From assembly GCF_900111015.1 (NCBI RefSeq), contig NZ_FOFS01000006.1:151179-215178 (forward strand): a stretch of 64,000 nucleotides of DNA, in the 5' to 3' direction. Of this stretch, positions 39,391-48,613 are shown in pieces. This stretch comes from Solimonas aquatica (lineage in GTDB: Bacteria; Pseudomonadota; Gammaproteobacteria; Nevskiales; Nevskiaceae). The notes below the pieces were generated by a model. That model was not told where the DNA came from and made no database searches. It worked only from the letters and a program-made list of their open reading frames with translations. Within the stretch, counting starts at the first letter, position 1; each line of letters opens with the position of its first letter. The position numbers and the translations under genes are program-made.

Positions 39391-39826
39391 CTATTCGAAT
39401 CGGTAAAGGTGATACCGCACGCCTTCGCTCGTCGCCTGCCCGAGACCGAAGGCCTGAAGCGCATTGAGCCAGTCGTAGGCGCCGGCCGGGGGCGATGAAG
39501 CGCGCACCCACTTCCACGCGCGGCGCGCCATCACGCGGCGCACCACAGCCGCTGTACTGGCAGAGAATGTGCACGCCATCCTCGGTTTCCAGCACCAGGC
39601 GCACGTCCAGCAGCGCACGCGTGCCGCTGCGGATCAGCCAGTCACCACCGGCGGGCAGGACGCGGCCGCGCAGCTGCGGCCCGCTGAAGCAGCCGCCGCC
39701 AACCTCGAACACCGCGCGATCCCCCAGCGGCGTCTGCGCCAGCCTGCACAGCGGATGCGTCTGGATCGTCAGTGTCATCAGCAGGCGGATGCCGGGCAGC
39801 GCCGGCGGGCTTTGCTCGGTATTCAT
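39391..39826 (-). pseudogene. DUF3237 family gene, frameshifted
   Basis: Residues from one frame (PLCRLAQTPLGDRAVFEV, FSGPQLRGRVLPAGGDWLI, VLETEDGVHI) give the first two thirds of a DUF3237 protein up to ARFIAP. The expected ending (AYDWLNALQAFGLGQ, GVRYHLYRFE) continues in another frame. Removing one base from the run of five G at 39488-39492 (plus-strand bases) restores a single 144-residue protein, so there is a +1 frameshift. The ATG overlaps the stop of the upstream FAD dehydrogenase gene by four bases. Either the gene is newly broken, is decoded by frameshifting, or the homopolymer was misread. The function of DUF3237 proteins is unknown. Confidence 0.8.
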
Positions 39827-41523
39827 GGCGTGTGCCCGGCTTCGCGGGCCCGCTGCAGCGCATCCAGCGCCGCGACATAGCCCCAGACGAAGGACGGCCC
39901 GACGCTGGCACCCGGGCCGGGATAAGCAAGCCCCATCACCGAGGCCGTGGACACGCCGGTGGCATAAAGCCCTGCGATCACCGAACCGTCCTCGCGCAGC
40001 ACGCGCGAATGCTCATCGCAGACCACGCCGCCGTAAGTACCGACATCACCCGGCAGCACCGGCACCGCGTAGAACGGCGCCTGCGCGATGCGGCCCAGGG
40101 TTTCCGAAGGACGATGAAAGGGATCGCCCAGCCAGCGGTCGTACGCGCGCTCGCCGCGATGGAAGTCCTCGTCGCGGTTGTTCGCGACAAAGCCGTTGAA
40201 ACGGCTCACCGTGGCTTCCAGCATGGCGGCGTCCAGGTTGAGCTGCGCGGCCAGTGCGGCCAGCGTGTCGGCTTTTTTCAGATAGCCCGTGTCATACCAC
40301 TGCTGCGGCTTCCTGCTGCCGGGCATGGTGCCGGCGAGCATGTATTTGCGCAGGTACTGACTGTCGAAGATCGCCCAGCTGGGCACCGCCGGCACCTGGC
40401 GGTGGCGCGCCAGCATGCCCTGGCAATAGGCCATGTAGGAGCCGCCTTCGTTCATGTAGCGCTGACCGCTTTGATCGACGAGGATCGCGTGCGGCGCGGC
40501 GGTGAGCGCCTGCGCGCCTGGTTTGAATTCCTGCTGCTCGCTGCCGGGTGGATGCGTCTGCTGATTGCCGACGCGCGCCTGCATCTGCGCGATGGCGGCG
40601 CCGTGCCGCATCATCTCGCGGATCATCTCGCCGGTGTCACCGGGCGCGGCCATGGTCCATTGCACCGAGGTGCCGGGCGTGTACTGGTCGCGCATCGCCT
40701 GGTTGTGGGCAAAGCCGCCGGCATTGACCAGCACGCCCAGACGCGCGCCGATGCGCCAGGGTTGGCCGTCCTTCAGCGTCTGCACGCCGCAGACCGCGCC
40801 GTGCGCATCGAGCAGCAGCTCGCTCACCGGCGCGCTGCTGCGGATCTCCACGCCGGCACGCAGCGCCGCCTGCAGCATGCGGCCCTGCAGCGCCGCGCCG
40901 CCGGCCACCCACTGCTTGCCGCTGAGCCGCGCCCAGACCGCGCGCAGGATCAGCTTGAGCAGCAGCGCCTTCACCCGCCAGGATTGCTTGTAAGCCGGCA
41001 GCTCCAGCATCTCCTCCAGCGAGGCCGGCACCGGCGCCTGGATGAAGGTGGCGCGCAGGCGATGTTTCCACTCGCCCAGTTCATTGAGATCGAACAGCTG
41101 CGCCACCACCGCGCGCCCCGGCACCGAGCCGCCGGGCAGCTCGTCGTAGTAATCCGGCCATTCGCGCACGCGATCCAGCTTCACGCCCTGCTGCAGCAGA
41201 AACGCCACCATGCGCGGCGCCTGCTGCAGATACACGCGGCGCCGCAGCGGCGAGGCGCCGGGCGCATCGGCCTGCTCGCCCAGTACCGCATCCAGGTAGC
41301 GGCTGGCCTGCGCGAAGCTGTCGGGCACGCCGTCGCGCTTCATGAACGGGTTGTCCGGAATCCACATCACCCCGCCGGAACGCGCCGTGGTGCCGCCGAT
41401 CAGCTCGGTCTTTTCCAGTATCGCCACGCGCTGTCCGGCCTGACGCATCAGCAGCGCCGCACACATCGAGCCGCCACCACTGCCGACGACGACAAAGTCG
41501 AAGGTTTCGTCGAAGTCGCGCAT
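39823..41523 (-). CDS. FAD-dependent dehydrogenase, 3-ketosteroid-delta1-dehydrogenase/fumarate reductase family
   Basis: A 566-residue FAD_binding_2 flavoprotein. The dinucleotide motif VVVGSGGGSMCAALL with LEK is at the N terminus, followed by GGTTARSGGVMWIPDN, a mark of the KstD-like branch. The C-terminal FAD segment is YATGVSTASVMGLAYPGPGASV. GTYGGVVCDEHSRVL lies before it, where related enzymes have catalytic residues. It probably dehydrogenates a ring ketone. KstD itself acts on 3-ketosteroids; here the substrate is unproven, although the paired acyl-CoA dehydrogenases and ligase fit steroid-like or terpenoid breakdown. It is 51 bp downstream of the CoA ligase gene. Confidence 0.85.
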   Translation of the reverse strand: MRDFDETFDFVVVGSGGGSMCAALLMRQAGQRVAILEKTELIGGTTARSGGVMWIPDNPFMKRDGVPDSFAQASRYLDAVLGEQADAPGASPLRRRVYLQQAPRMVAFLLQQGVKLDRVREWPDYYDELPGGSVPGRAVVAQLFDLNELGEWKHRLRATFIQAPVPASLEEMLELPAYKQSWRVKALLLKLILRAVWARLSGKQWVAGGAALQGRMLQAALRAGVEIRSSAPVSELLLDAHGAVCGVQTLKDGQPWRIGARLGVLVNAGGFAHNQAMRDQYTPGTSVQWTMAAPGDTGEMIREMMRHGAAIAQMQARVGNQQTHPPGSEQQEFKPGAQALTAAPHAILVDQSGQRYMNEGGSYMAYCQGMLARHRQVPAVPSWAIFDSQYLRKYMLAGTMPGSRKPQQWYDTGYLKKADTLAALAAQLNLDAAMLEATVSRFNGFVANNRDEDFHRGERAYDRWLGDPFHRPSETLGRIAQAPFYAVPVLPGDVGTYGGVVCDEHSRVLREDGSVIAGLYATGVSTASVMGLAYPGPGASVGPSFVWGYVAALDALQRAREAGHTP

Positions 41524-41574
41524 GCGCCGCTCCCGGGAAATACGGCCGCTTTTTTGAAGGCCGGGAGGCGCGCC

Positions 41575-43284
41575 TCAGCCGGCGAGGCGCTGCGCGGCCA
41601 GGGCTCTCAGCTCGGCGAGCTTGACCTTGCCGTTGCCGGTGACCTGCACCTCTTCGTCGCGCAGAATCAGCACGCGACGCGGCACCTTGAAGCTGGCCAG
41701 CTTGTCTTTCAGAAAGTCGCGGATGGTGCTTTCTTCCAGGCGCGCATCGTCCTGCGGCACCACGCAGGACACCACCAGCTCGCCGAGCAGTCTGTCCGGC
41801 ACGCCCACGGTCTGCGCGCGCCGCACGCCGGGATAGCTGGACAGCAGCGCGTCGATTTCCAGCGGCGAGACATTGGCGCCGCCGGTGCGGATGATTTCGG
41901 TGAGGCGGCCTTCCCAGTACAGGCGGCCCTCTGCATCGACATAACCGCCGTCGCCGGTGCGGTAATAACCTTCCTCGTCGAAGCAGTCCTCGGCGCCCTT
42001 GCCCAGATAGCCGAGCATCAGCGTCGGGCCCTTGATGCAGATTTCGCCGCGCTCGCCGCGCGGACGCAGCGCACCGCTGTCCGGATCGATGATCTTGAGC
42101 GTGTTGCCCGGCAGCGGCACGCCGGCACTGCCCGCGTACTGCTCGGCCGGGGTGTCGGCGGAGTACGAGGTGTTGATGGTCATGGTCTCGCTGGTGCCGA
42201 AGGACATCGGCAGGCGCCAGTCGGTGTTCACCGTCGGATGCTCTTTCATCAGCTCCGAGTTGGTGACGTAGTGCAGGCTGGACAGATCAGCCGTGGCCCA
42301 GCCCGGGCACTCCTGCAGACGCGCCCACTGATGCGGACGGCCGGAGAGGAAGTTCACCTTCTCCACTTCCATCAGGTGCAGCGCCTGATCCGGCTCGAAG
42401 TAAGGCTGCAGCACCGCCGCACCGCCGGTGGACAGCGCCACGCCGACGATCATCGAGATATTGCCGGACCAGAAAAAACCATTGCCGGTCCAGCTGCGCA
42501 CCGCGCCCTTGACCGACATCACGCGCGGCCAGCGCCACCACTGGATGGCGAAGGCGCGCTGCGCATGCAGGATGCCCTTGGGCAGGCTGGTGGTGCCGGA
42601 GGAGAAGAACAGACCGCCGGCGTCCGAAGGCTTGACCAGATCGGCGCGCGCCTCGACCACCGCATCGGGGATGTCGCGGCCGCGCGCGAGAAACGCCGCC
42701 CAGGGCTCGAACACCTCGCCGGCGATCACCTCATCGCTGAGCGGATTGGTGACCGAGGGCAGACGCAGCAGATGACGCAGGAAGGGAAACTTCGCGGAGC
42801 GGATCTCGCCGGGCCTGGCCTGCAACAGCGCCGGCTCGATCTCGGCCAGGGCCGCGCCGAAATCCTTCTTCAGCACGCGGCCGTCGAAGGCCAGCACCGA
42901 GACGCCGGAGGCGCGCACCAGGTATTCCAGCTCCGCTGTGGTGGAGAAGGTGCTCAGCGCCACCGCCACACCGCCGGCCAGCGCGGTGCCGAACAGCATG
43001 GAGAGAAACTCCAGACGGTTGGTCATCAGGATGCCGACGCGGCTGTCCTTGCCCACGCCGCTGGCGATCAGGGCCTTGGCCACTTCCATCGACTTCGCCA
43101 TCAGCGTGTCGTAGCTCCAGCGCTCGACGCCGCCGTGCTGATGCATCACCAGCGCCTCGCGCGCGCCGTAGCGCTGCACCACCTCGCGCAGATAAGCGGG
43201 AATGGTCAGGGCGCCGATGCCCGGCTCTTCGCTCAGCGCAATGCCGTGCACCAGGGACAGGGAGGGCGTGGCTTGCATGCTCAT
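41575..43284 (-). CDS. AMP-forming acyl-CoA synthetase
   Basis: A 569-residue ANL ligase. The ATP loop is FSSGTTSLPKGIL; other motifs are TGDGGYVDAEGRLYWEGRL and IIRTGGANVSPLEID, and the catalytic lysine region is VTGNGKVKLAEL. It would convert a long-chain, steroid side-chain or aromatic acid to the CoA ester used by the hydratase and acyl-CoA dehydrogenases nearby. It starts one base after the end of the MaoC-type gene (43286), so both are in one unit with the KstD-like gene. Confidence 0.91.
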   Translation of the reverse strand: MSMQATPSLSLVHGIALSEEPGIGALTIPAYLREVVQRYGAREALVMHQHGGVERWSYDTLMAKSMEVAKALIASGVGKDSRVGILMTNRLEFLSMLFGTALAGGVAVALSTFSTTAELEYLVRASGVSVLAFDGRVLKKDFGAALAEIEPALLQARPGEIRSAKFPFLRHLLRLPSVTNPLSDEVIAGEVFEPWAAFLARGRDIPDAVVEARADLVKPSDAGGLFFSSGTTSLPKGILHAQRAFAIQWWRWPRVMSVKGAVRSWTGNGFFWSGNISMIVGVALSTGGAAVLQPYFEPDQALHLMEVEKVNFLSGRPHQWARLQECPGWATADLSSLHYVTNSELMKEHPTVNTDWRLPMSFGTSETMTINTSYSADTPAEQYAGSAGVPLPGNTLKIIDPDSGALRPRGERGEICIKGPTLMLGYLGKGAEDCFDEEGYYRTGDGGYVDAEGRLYWEGRLTEIIRTGGANVSPLEIDALLSSYPGVRRAQTVGVPDRLLGELVVSCVVPQDDARLEESTIRDFLKDKLASFKVPRRVLILRDEEVQVTGNGKVKLAELRALAAQRLAG

Positions 43285-43285
43285 C

Positions 43286-44479
43286 TCAGTACGGCAGCTG
43301 CACTTCCGCCGTGCCCTTGAGAATGGTCTCGCCGGTCTGCGTGCTCATCTTCACCTGCACCACCGCCACCGGGCAGCCGTAGGCGCTGCGGTCCTGCTTG
43401 TCCACCACTTCGCCGTCGATGTAGGTGATGTCACCTTCGAAGGCCGGGCTGCGGAACTGCGTGGTGGAATGCCAGATGAAACCGTTGTGGCCGGCCCAGT
43501 AGGCGACATAGTCCACATGCCAGGCGTTCATCGAAGCGCCGTAGCCGTACATGCCGCCCATGGCGATGTTCTCGGCCTTCTCCAGATTCAGATGCCCGCT
43601 GGAGGGGCCGTGATACAGGCCGTCACCCATGCGCGGATCGACCTTGCGCGCGTCGTGGTCATAGGTCATGTCGGAGGCAAAGCCGGCGTCTTCCTTGGCC
43701 GGATCGTAAACACCTTCCGGCACATTCCAGCGCCAGGTGCCCCAGATGTTCTGGCGGAAGGCGCGGTATTCAGTGACGAAGGTGGTGATGGTATGCGGGC
43801 CGATCACGCGGCGCGGCAGCTTGTCGCCCACCTTCACATCGCCATAGGCCGGCGACTTGCCTTCACGGTTGGACAGAATCCACTGGTAGCGCAGCTTCTG
43901 GATCTCGGCGAGTTCTTCCTTGGTCCAACGCTTGGGATTGGCCTTTTCCTTGCCATAGACCGCGCGCTTGGCGGCTTCCTCGCGCAGATAACGGATGGCC
44001 GTGGCGCGTTCGCGCGCGACCAGCACGCCGTTCTGGTTGCGATGCTCGGTGTCACCGCGCGTGAAGATGGTGGGACCGGCGAAGCTGGTGTCCTTGACGT
44101 CATAGCCGTCGAAGCGACGCTTCTGGAACAGCTTGTCGCCGGGACGGATCGGCGCGCCGAAGAACCACCATTCCTCGCCACCGAAGATCAGATGCGAGCC
44201 GGGAATCTTGCCGACGCAGGCCGGATGGCAGCCGTGGCCATAGTCCATGGCCACCGCGAAGGACTGCGGGGCGACGATGCCGCCGAACTGCGAGCGGGCC
44301 GCGAACTCCTGATCCCAGTGGATCGGATTGGCGTAGTCCATCGCCATCACCCAGCGACGGATGTCGGTGGCATTACACGGGTCCCAGAGCTCGGCAAAGA
44401 TCACCGGCTTGCCGACCCATTTGTCGAGATCGCTCAGGTCGAGCTGCACGGCCGCATCCGAGGTTTTGGTGTTGGACAT
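43286..44479 (-). CDS. MaoC-type (FAS1-like) enoyl-CoA hydratase/dehydratase, double hot-dog
   Basis: A 397-residue protein with two hot-dog domains. The N-terminal half has the hydratase motif AMDYANPIHWDQEFAARSQFG (Asp and His), then FGGIVAPQSFA and GGEEWWFFGAPIRPGD. The C-terminal half has AWHVDYVAYWAGHNGF and STTQFRSPAFEGDITYIDGEV. Similar two-domain hydratases act on 2-enoyl-CoA esters of bulky acids, including steroid side chains. I start at 44479 rather than two codons upstream. A terminator separates it from the upstream reductase gene. Confidence 0.85.
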   Translation of the reverse strand: MSNTKTSDAAVQLDLSDLDKWVGKPVIFAELWDPCNATDIRRWVMAMDYANPIHWDQEFAARSQFGGIVAPQSFAVAMDYGHGCHPACVGKIPGSHLIFGGEEWWFFGAPIRPGDKLFQKRRFDGYDVKDTSFAGPTIFTRGDTEHRNQNGVLVARERATAIRYLREEAAKRAVYGKEKANPKRWTKEELAEIQKLRYQWILSNREGKSPAYGDVKVGDKLPRRVIGPHTITTFVTEYRAFRQNIWGTWRWNVPEGVYDPAKEDAGFASDMTYDHDARKVDPRMGDGLYHGPSSGHLNLEKAENIAMGGMYGYGASMNAWHVDYVAYWAGHNGFIWHSTTQFRSPAFEGDITYIDGEVVDKQDRSAYGCPVAVVQVKMSTQTGETILKGTAEVQLPY

Positions 44480-44526
44480 GAACAAGCGTTCCTCTACGTG
44501 TATGAACGGTCGCGAGCGCGGGCCGT

Positions 44527-44558
44527 GAAAAATCCGCGGCCGCCCGCAGGCGGCCGCG
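44527..44558 (-). terminator. Rho-independent terminator after the acuI-like gene
   Basis: A 10-bp perfect G+C stem with a 4-base loop (44535-44544 with 44549-44558) follows the reductase gene on the minus strand and is trailed by GGATTTTTC. It should end that transcript before the MaoC-type gene. Confidence 0.8.
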
Positions 44559-44566
44559 TGCTGCGT

Positions 44567-45553
44567 TTAACGGTTGACGTTGACCACGACGCGACCGCGG
44601 ATCCTGCCGGCGATCAGCTCACCGGCCACGCCGATGGCTTCCTGCAGACCGATCTCGGTGCCGGCGATCAACGCCAGCGCCGCCGGATCCAGATCCTTGG
44701 CCAGACGCGCCCAGGCCGGCAGGCGACGCGCGCGCGGCGCCATCACCGAGTCGATGCCCAGCAGCGCCACGCCGCGCAGGATGAAGGGCGCCACCGAGGC
44801 CGGGAAATCCATGCCCTGCGCCAGACCGCAGGCCGCCACGGCGCCGCCGTAACGGGTCTGCGCGCAGGCATTGACCAGGGTGTGGCTGCCCACGGAATCG
44901 ACCACGCCGGCCCAGCGTTCCTTCTGCAGCGGCTTGCCGGCGGCCGAGAGTTCGTTGCGGTCGATGATGGTGCTGGCGCCCAGCTTCTGCAGGTACTCGC
45001 CTTCGCTGGCCTTGCCGGTGGCGGCCGCCACCTTGAAGCCGGCCTTGGCCAGCAGCGCCACGGCCACGCTGCCCACGCCGCCGGTGGCGCCGGTGACCAG
45101 CACCTCGCCGGCTTCCGGCTTGACGCCGAAGTTGACCAGCGCTTCCACGCACAGCGCGGCGGTGTAACCGGCGGTGCCGATGGCCATGGCCTGTCGCGCG
45201 GTGAAGGCGCTGGGCAGCTTCACCAGCCAGTCGCCCTTCAGACGCGCCTTCTGCGCCAGACCGCCCCAGTGACCCTCACCCACGCCCCAGCCATTGAGCA
45301 CCACGCGATCACCCACGGCGAACTCGGCGTGGCTGCTCTGCGTGACCACGCCGGCGAGGTCGATGCCGGGCACCATCGGGAACTTGCGCACCACCGGCGA
45401 CTTGCCGGTGATGGCCAGGCCGTCCTTGTAGTTCAGCGTCGAGTATTCGACGTCGATGCTGACATCGCCTTCCGGCAGCTGCGCCTCGTCGATCTGGGAA
45501 AGCGCGACGGTCTGGCCTTTTTCATCCTTGGAGATCAACACTGCAGAGAACAT
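44567..45553 (-). CDS. acuI: Zinc-free MDR oxidoreductase, acrylyl-CoA reductase (AcuI/YhdH) type
   Basis: A 328-residue medium-chain reductase. [18 protein letters not shown] and [12 protein letters not shown] are hallmarks of the AcuI/YhdH branch. The Rossmann motif is [21 protein letters not shown]. Catalytic zinc cysteines are lacking. AcuI reduces acrylyl-CoA to propionyl-CoA with NADPH; relatives reduce other 2-enoyl-CoA esters. The ATG at 45553 has AAGGA 8 bp upstream; another ATG two codons earlier is too close to that site. It stands alone between terminators. It may serve C3 end products of the pathway. Confidence 0.88.
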   Translation of the reverse strand: MFSAVLISKDEKGQTVALSQIDEAQLPEGDVSIDVEYSTLNYKDGLAITGKSPVVRKFPMVPGIDLAGVVTQSSHAEFAVGDRVVLNGWGVGEGHWGGLAQKARLKGDWLVKLPSAFTARQAMAIGTAGYTAALCVEALVNFGVKPEAGEVLVTGATGGVGSVAVALLAKAGFKVAAATGKASEGEYLQKLGASTIIDRNELSAAGKPLQKERWAGVVDSVGSHTLVNACAQTRYGGAVAACGLAQGMDFPASVAPFILRGVALLGIDSVMAPRARRLPAWARLAKDLDPAALALIAGTEIGLQEAIGVAGELIAGRIRGRVVVNVNR

Positions 45554-45857
45554 GGGCATGGTCCTTGAGAAAGACTCGAAATACGAAATGGGTGTTGAGC
45601 GGAGCAGGACTTTTTGATCAAGCCCCCGAAATACCTTGCGGTCGCAGCCCTCAGATCCATTCAGGGGATTGAACGCCGCATTCCTCTTCTTGAGCGCCTG
45701 CGGCCGTGACACGCGCAAGGCCGCCGCAGCATACCGCTTTTAAAAATTCTAGCCCCCGCCACCCCAGCCTATCCCGGCATCATCTGCGAGCCCTTCGACA
45801 TTTGGCGCATCCGTGCAGCGCCGGCGGTAGATGCCGACGCTGCACGCCGCCACCTGC
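45554..45857. other. Intergenic region with hairpin
   Basis: No gene seen in about 300 bp. A strong imperfect hairpin (GTGCAGCG/CGCTGCAC with an inner CGGC/GCCG) at 45813-45845 directly follows the stop of the TonB receptor on the minus strand and probably ends its transcript, though without a T tract. The promoter of the acuI-like gene should lie around 45600-45760, where AT-rich bases (near 45740) occur. Confidence 0.5.
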
Positions 45858-48326
45858 TTACGGCGCCTTCGGCCGCAGGGTCAGGCGCAGCCAGACTTCG
45901 CGACCCGGTTCCGGGGTGCAGGCCAGCTCGTCGACACCCGCCGAACCGTGGTTGGCACCGCCGGTGTTCTGGCCGCCGAGCAGCACGCCATTGGCGAGAT
46001 TGCCGTTGATGCAGGCACCGGTGACGATCTTGTTGCCCAGATTGTTGCCGATCAGCGCCAGCTCCCAGCCTTCGTTCGGACCGCGCAGCGCGAGGCTGGC
46101 GCTGGTCTTGAAATAGGCATCCTGAATCATGTCGCGGCGCAGCAGGGCATTGGTGTAGTACTTCGAGGAATACAGCGTGCTGGTGGCGACGCTCAGCGTG
46201 GTGCCGCGGCTCAGCGGACGCTCGTACTCGAAGCCGAAATTGGCCGACCAGTCCGGCGCGCGCAGCAGCTCGCGGCCGGACAGATCCTGCGCGGTAAACA
46301 GCGGCGCACCTGTGCCTGGATCGATATGCGTGGGATCGGGATCCGGAATCAGATTGCAGCCTTCGGAAATGGTCTGTCCGCCCCAGCACTGCGCATTGTC
46401 GAAGCGGTCGTAGCGCGCGTGGTTGTAGTTCAGCGCTGCGTTGAGGCGCAGGCCGCTGATCAGCAGCGGCACATAGCTGGCGTCCATGTCCAGGCCATAG
46501 ACCTTGGCGGACGCCGCATTCAGCGTGCGGATGGCAATCTGGCCGGTGGTGGTGTCGGTCTCGTTGGCACCGACCTGCAGATCGCTGTAGCGATACTGAT
46601 AGGCCGCGACATTCAGGCTCAGGCGGTGGTCGAAGAAGCGCGACTTGATGCCGGCCTCCACGCCCTTGACCTCTTCGTCGCCGAACGAACTCTTGCCACC
46701 CGCTGCGATCATCTGCACGGTGTCGAAGGAGCCGGACTTGTAGGCCTGCTTGTAGGAGCCGAACAGCGTGAAGGTATCCGTCGGCGTGTAGGTGGCGGTG
46801 AATTCCGGCGAGACGTTGTTGGAATCCAGCTTCGGATCGCCGAGCGCAGTACGCACCGGGCTGCCGGTGATCTGGTTGACCTGCGTCTGCTTGCGCGTCT
46901 CCTGGGTCCAGCGCAGACCGCCGGCCAGCTCCAGCGTGGGAATCGCGCGCCACAGCAACTGACCGAAGGCCGAGGTGGATTCGATGTCGATCAGGTGATA
47001 GCCCTTCTGCAGCTGCGCGTAAGCGGAGCCGAAGATCGCGGTATTGCCCAGCAGGTTATTGGTGTTCTTCATGCGGCCGTCCTGATAGAAGCCGCCCAGC
47101 ATGAAATTGAGCGGCCCCGAGAAGGACGAGCTCAGACGCAGTTCCTGCGTGAAGTCCTCGCGCGTGAAGTCGGTGTCGGCCACCACGGCAGGGCCGGCGG
47201 CCGTGGCGTCGGTGCCGTTGATCATCACCGACTGGAAGGTGGAGAACAGGCCGCTCACCGAGCTCAGACGCAGCTCGTTCGTCAGATCGTAGTCCAGCTG
47301 CAGCGAACCGAACTGCTGCGAGACATGGCTGAAAGGCACGCCGTTGTTGCGGATGCCGATGAAGGCCGCCGGGTCCATGTCCACCAGCCGCAGATGCCGG
47401 TTCCAGCGGCAATCCTCACCGCCCAGAAACGGCACGCCAGCCGGCGCGCCGGTGCCATCGGGGCAGGACTTGTACTGCTGCCCGCCGCCGTCGCCCTCGA
47501 TATCCAGGCCGGTCAGGTTGGCCTTGAGCTGCGCCTGGAACCTGTCCAGCGGCTTCCACACCGCCGTGCCGCGCAGCAGCCATTCCTGCTTCGGCGCGAA
47601 GTCGCGATATCGGGGATCGCGCCCGCCCAGGCCCGGAACAGCCTCGGCATCATTGCGGAAGAAACCCTGCGAGCGCGAGAACATCGAAGCCAGACGCAGG
47701 CCCAGGGTCTCGCTCACCGGACCGGAGAGGATCAGCTCGCCGCGCTTGTCCTGCGCTTCGAATTCATAGCCGCCACGCAGCAGCATCTCGAAGGCATTGC
47801 CGGGATTGGCGCTGCGCACCGAGATCACGCCGCCGGGGCTGCTCTTGCCATAGAACAAGGCCTGCGGGCCCTTCAGCACTTCGATCTGCTGCGCATCGAA
47901 CATCGCCGACTTGTAGGCAGTGCCCTGCGTCATCTGCACGCCATCCATGTTCAGCGACACCGACTGATCGATGGTCGGATTGAGCGTGCCGGTGCCGATG
48001 CCGCGCAGCGAGACCTGGGTGCCGATCGAGGCAGTGTTGGTGCCCAGCAGCAGGCCGGGCACGCGCTCGGACACCGAATAGAGGCTGTTGGTGGCGAACT
48101 GCGTGAGCTGATCCTCGGAGAGTGCGGTGGCCACCACCGGCACCTTGAGAATCGACTCCTGTCGCTTTCGGGCGGTCACCACGACCTCCTCCAGCCAGGG
48201 AGAAGTAGGCGTTTCAGCCGCAGCGGCGGGCGTCTCGGCGGCTGTTTCAGTCTGTGCGCGCAAGGGTGCGGCCTGCAGCAGCAAGGCCACTGCCAGCACA
48301 GGCAAGGATGCGTATCGCTTGCTCAT
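45858..48326 (-). CDS. TonB-dependent outer-membrane receptor
   Basis: An 822-residue receptor. The signal peptide (about 1-25) ends PLRAQ. The TonB-box-like LEEVVVTARKRQES leads to the plug with IEVLKGPQALFYGKSSPGG. The barrel is rich in aromatic strand ends; the terminal strand is EVWLRLTLRPKAP. The start at 48326 has AGGAGAG 6 bp upstream; the longer frame to 48467 is not supported. It lies upstream of the ligase/KstD-like genes and downstream of the acyl-CoA dehydrogenase pair, so it is a candidate importer for the substrate of this island. Confidence 0.9.
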   Translation of the reverse strand: MSKRYASLPVLAVALLLQAAPLRAQTETAAETPAAAAETPTSPWLEEVVVTARKRQESILKVPVVATALSEDQLTQFATNSLYSVSERVPGLLLGTNTASIGTQVSLRGIGTGTLNPTIDQSVSLNMDGVQMTQGTAYKSAMFDAQQIEVLKGPQALFYGKSSPGGVISVRSANPGNAFEMLLRGGYEFEAQDKRGELILSGPVSETLGLRLASMFSRSQGFFRNDAEAVPGLGGRDPRYRDFAPKQEWLLRGTAVWKPLDRFQAQLKANLTGLDIEGDGGGQQYKSCPDGTGAPAGVPFLGGEDCRWNRHLRLVDMDPAAFIGIRNNGVPFSHVSQQFGSLQLDYDLTNELRLSSVSGLFSTFQSVMINGTDATAAGPAVVADTDFTREDFTQELRLSSSFSGPLNFMLGGFYQDGRMKNTNNLLGNTAIFGSAYAQLQKGYHLIDIESTSAFGQLLWRAIPTLELAGGLRWTQETRKQTQVNQITGSPVRTALGDPKLDSNNVSPEFTATYTPTDTFTLFGSYKQAYKSGSFDTVQMIAAGGKSSFGDEEVKGVEAGIKSRFFDHRLSLNVAAYQYRYSDLQVGANETDTTTGQIAIRTLNAASAKVYGLDMDASYVPLLISGLRLNAALNYNHARYDRFDNAQCWGGQTISEGCNLIPDPDPTHIDPGTGAPLFTAQDLSGRELLRAPDWSANFGFEYERPLSRGTTLSVATSTLYSSKYYTNALLRRDMIQDAYFKTSASLALRGPNEGWELALIGNNLGNKIVTGACINGNLANGVLLGGQNTGGANHGSAGVDELACTPEPGREVWLRLTLRPKAP

Positions 48327-48579
48327 CGTCTCTCCTCTTCCTTCGTCGCCACGCCGGAAACGGCGTTTCGCGTTTTTTGTTGCGTCTGTCGCTGCGCATT
48401 GCGCAGCCGACGCTGTTGGAATCAAGGTTAGACAGAGCGCCGCGCGGGCGACAATGCACTGCAGCACGCTGCGATGCGCTCAAAGCCCCGCAATCAAGTG
48501 AGATTTCGCGTAGCGGCAAGTTGCATCAGAAGCCCTGCCGGCGATGACCGGCGTGATGATGCAGGCTGCTGTCAGCGGC

Positions 48580-48609
48580 GGGCGCCGGGCGAAACCTCAC
48601 CCGGCGCCC
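48580..48609. terminator. Hairpin between the acyl-CoA dehydrogenase and TonB receptor genes
   Basis: A 10-bp stem GGGCGCCGGG/CCCGGCGCCC with a 10-base loop lies 5 bp beyond the stop of the minus-strand acyl-CoA dehydrogenase gene. It lacks a T tract on the minus strand. The remaining part of the 287-bp gap to the TonB receptor start holds no gene. Confidence 0.6.
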
Positions 48610-48613
48610 TTCT

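Noticed and set aside
39772-45568. Long plus-strand open frames opposite the KstD-like, ligase, MaoC-type and acuI-like genes
   Set aside because: Same mirror effect of high GC. Only the minus strand shows conserved motifs and ribosome sites.
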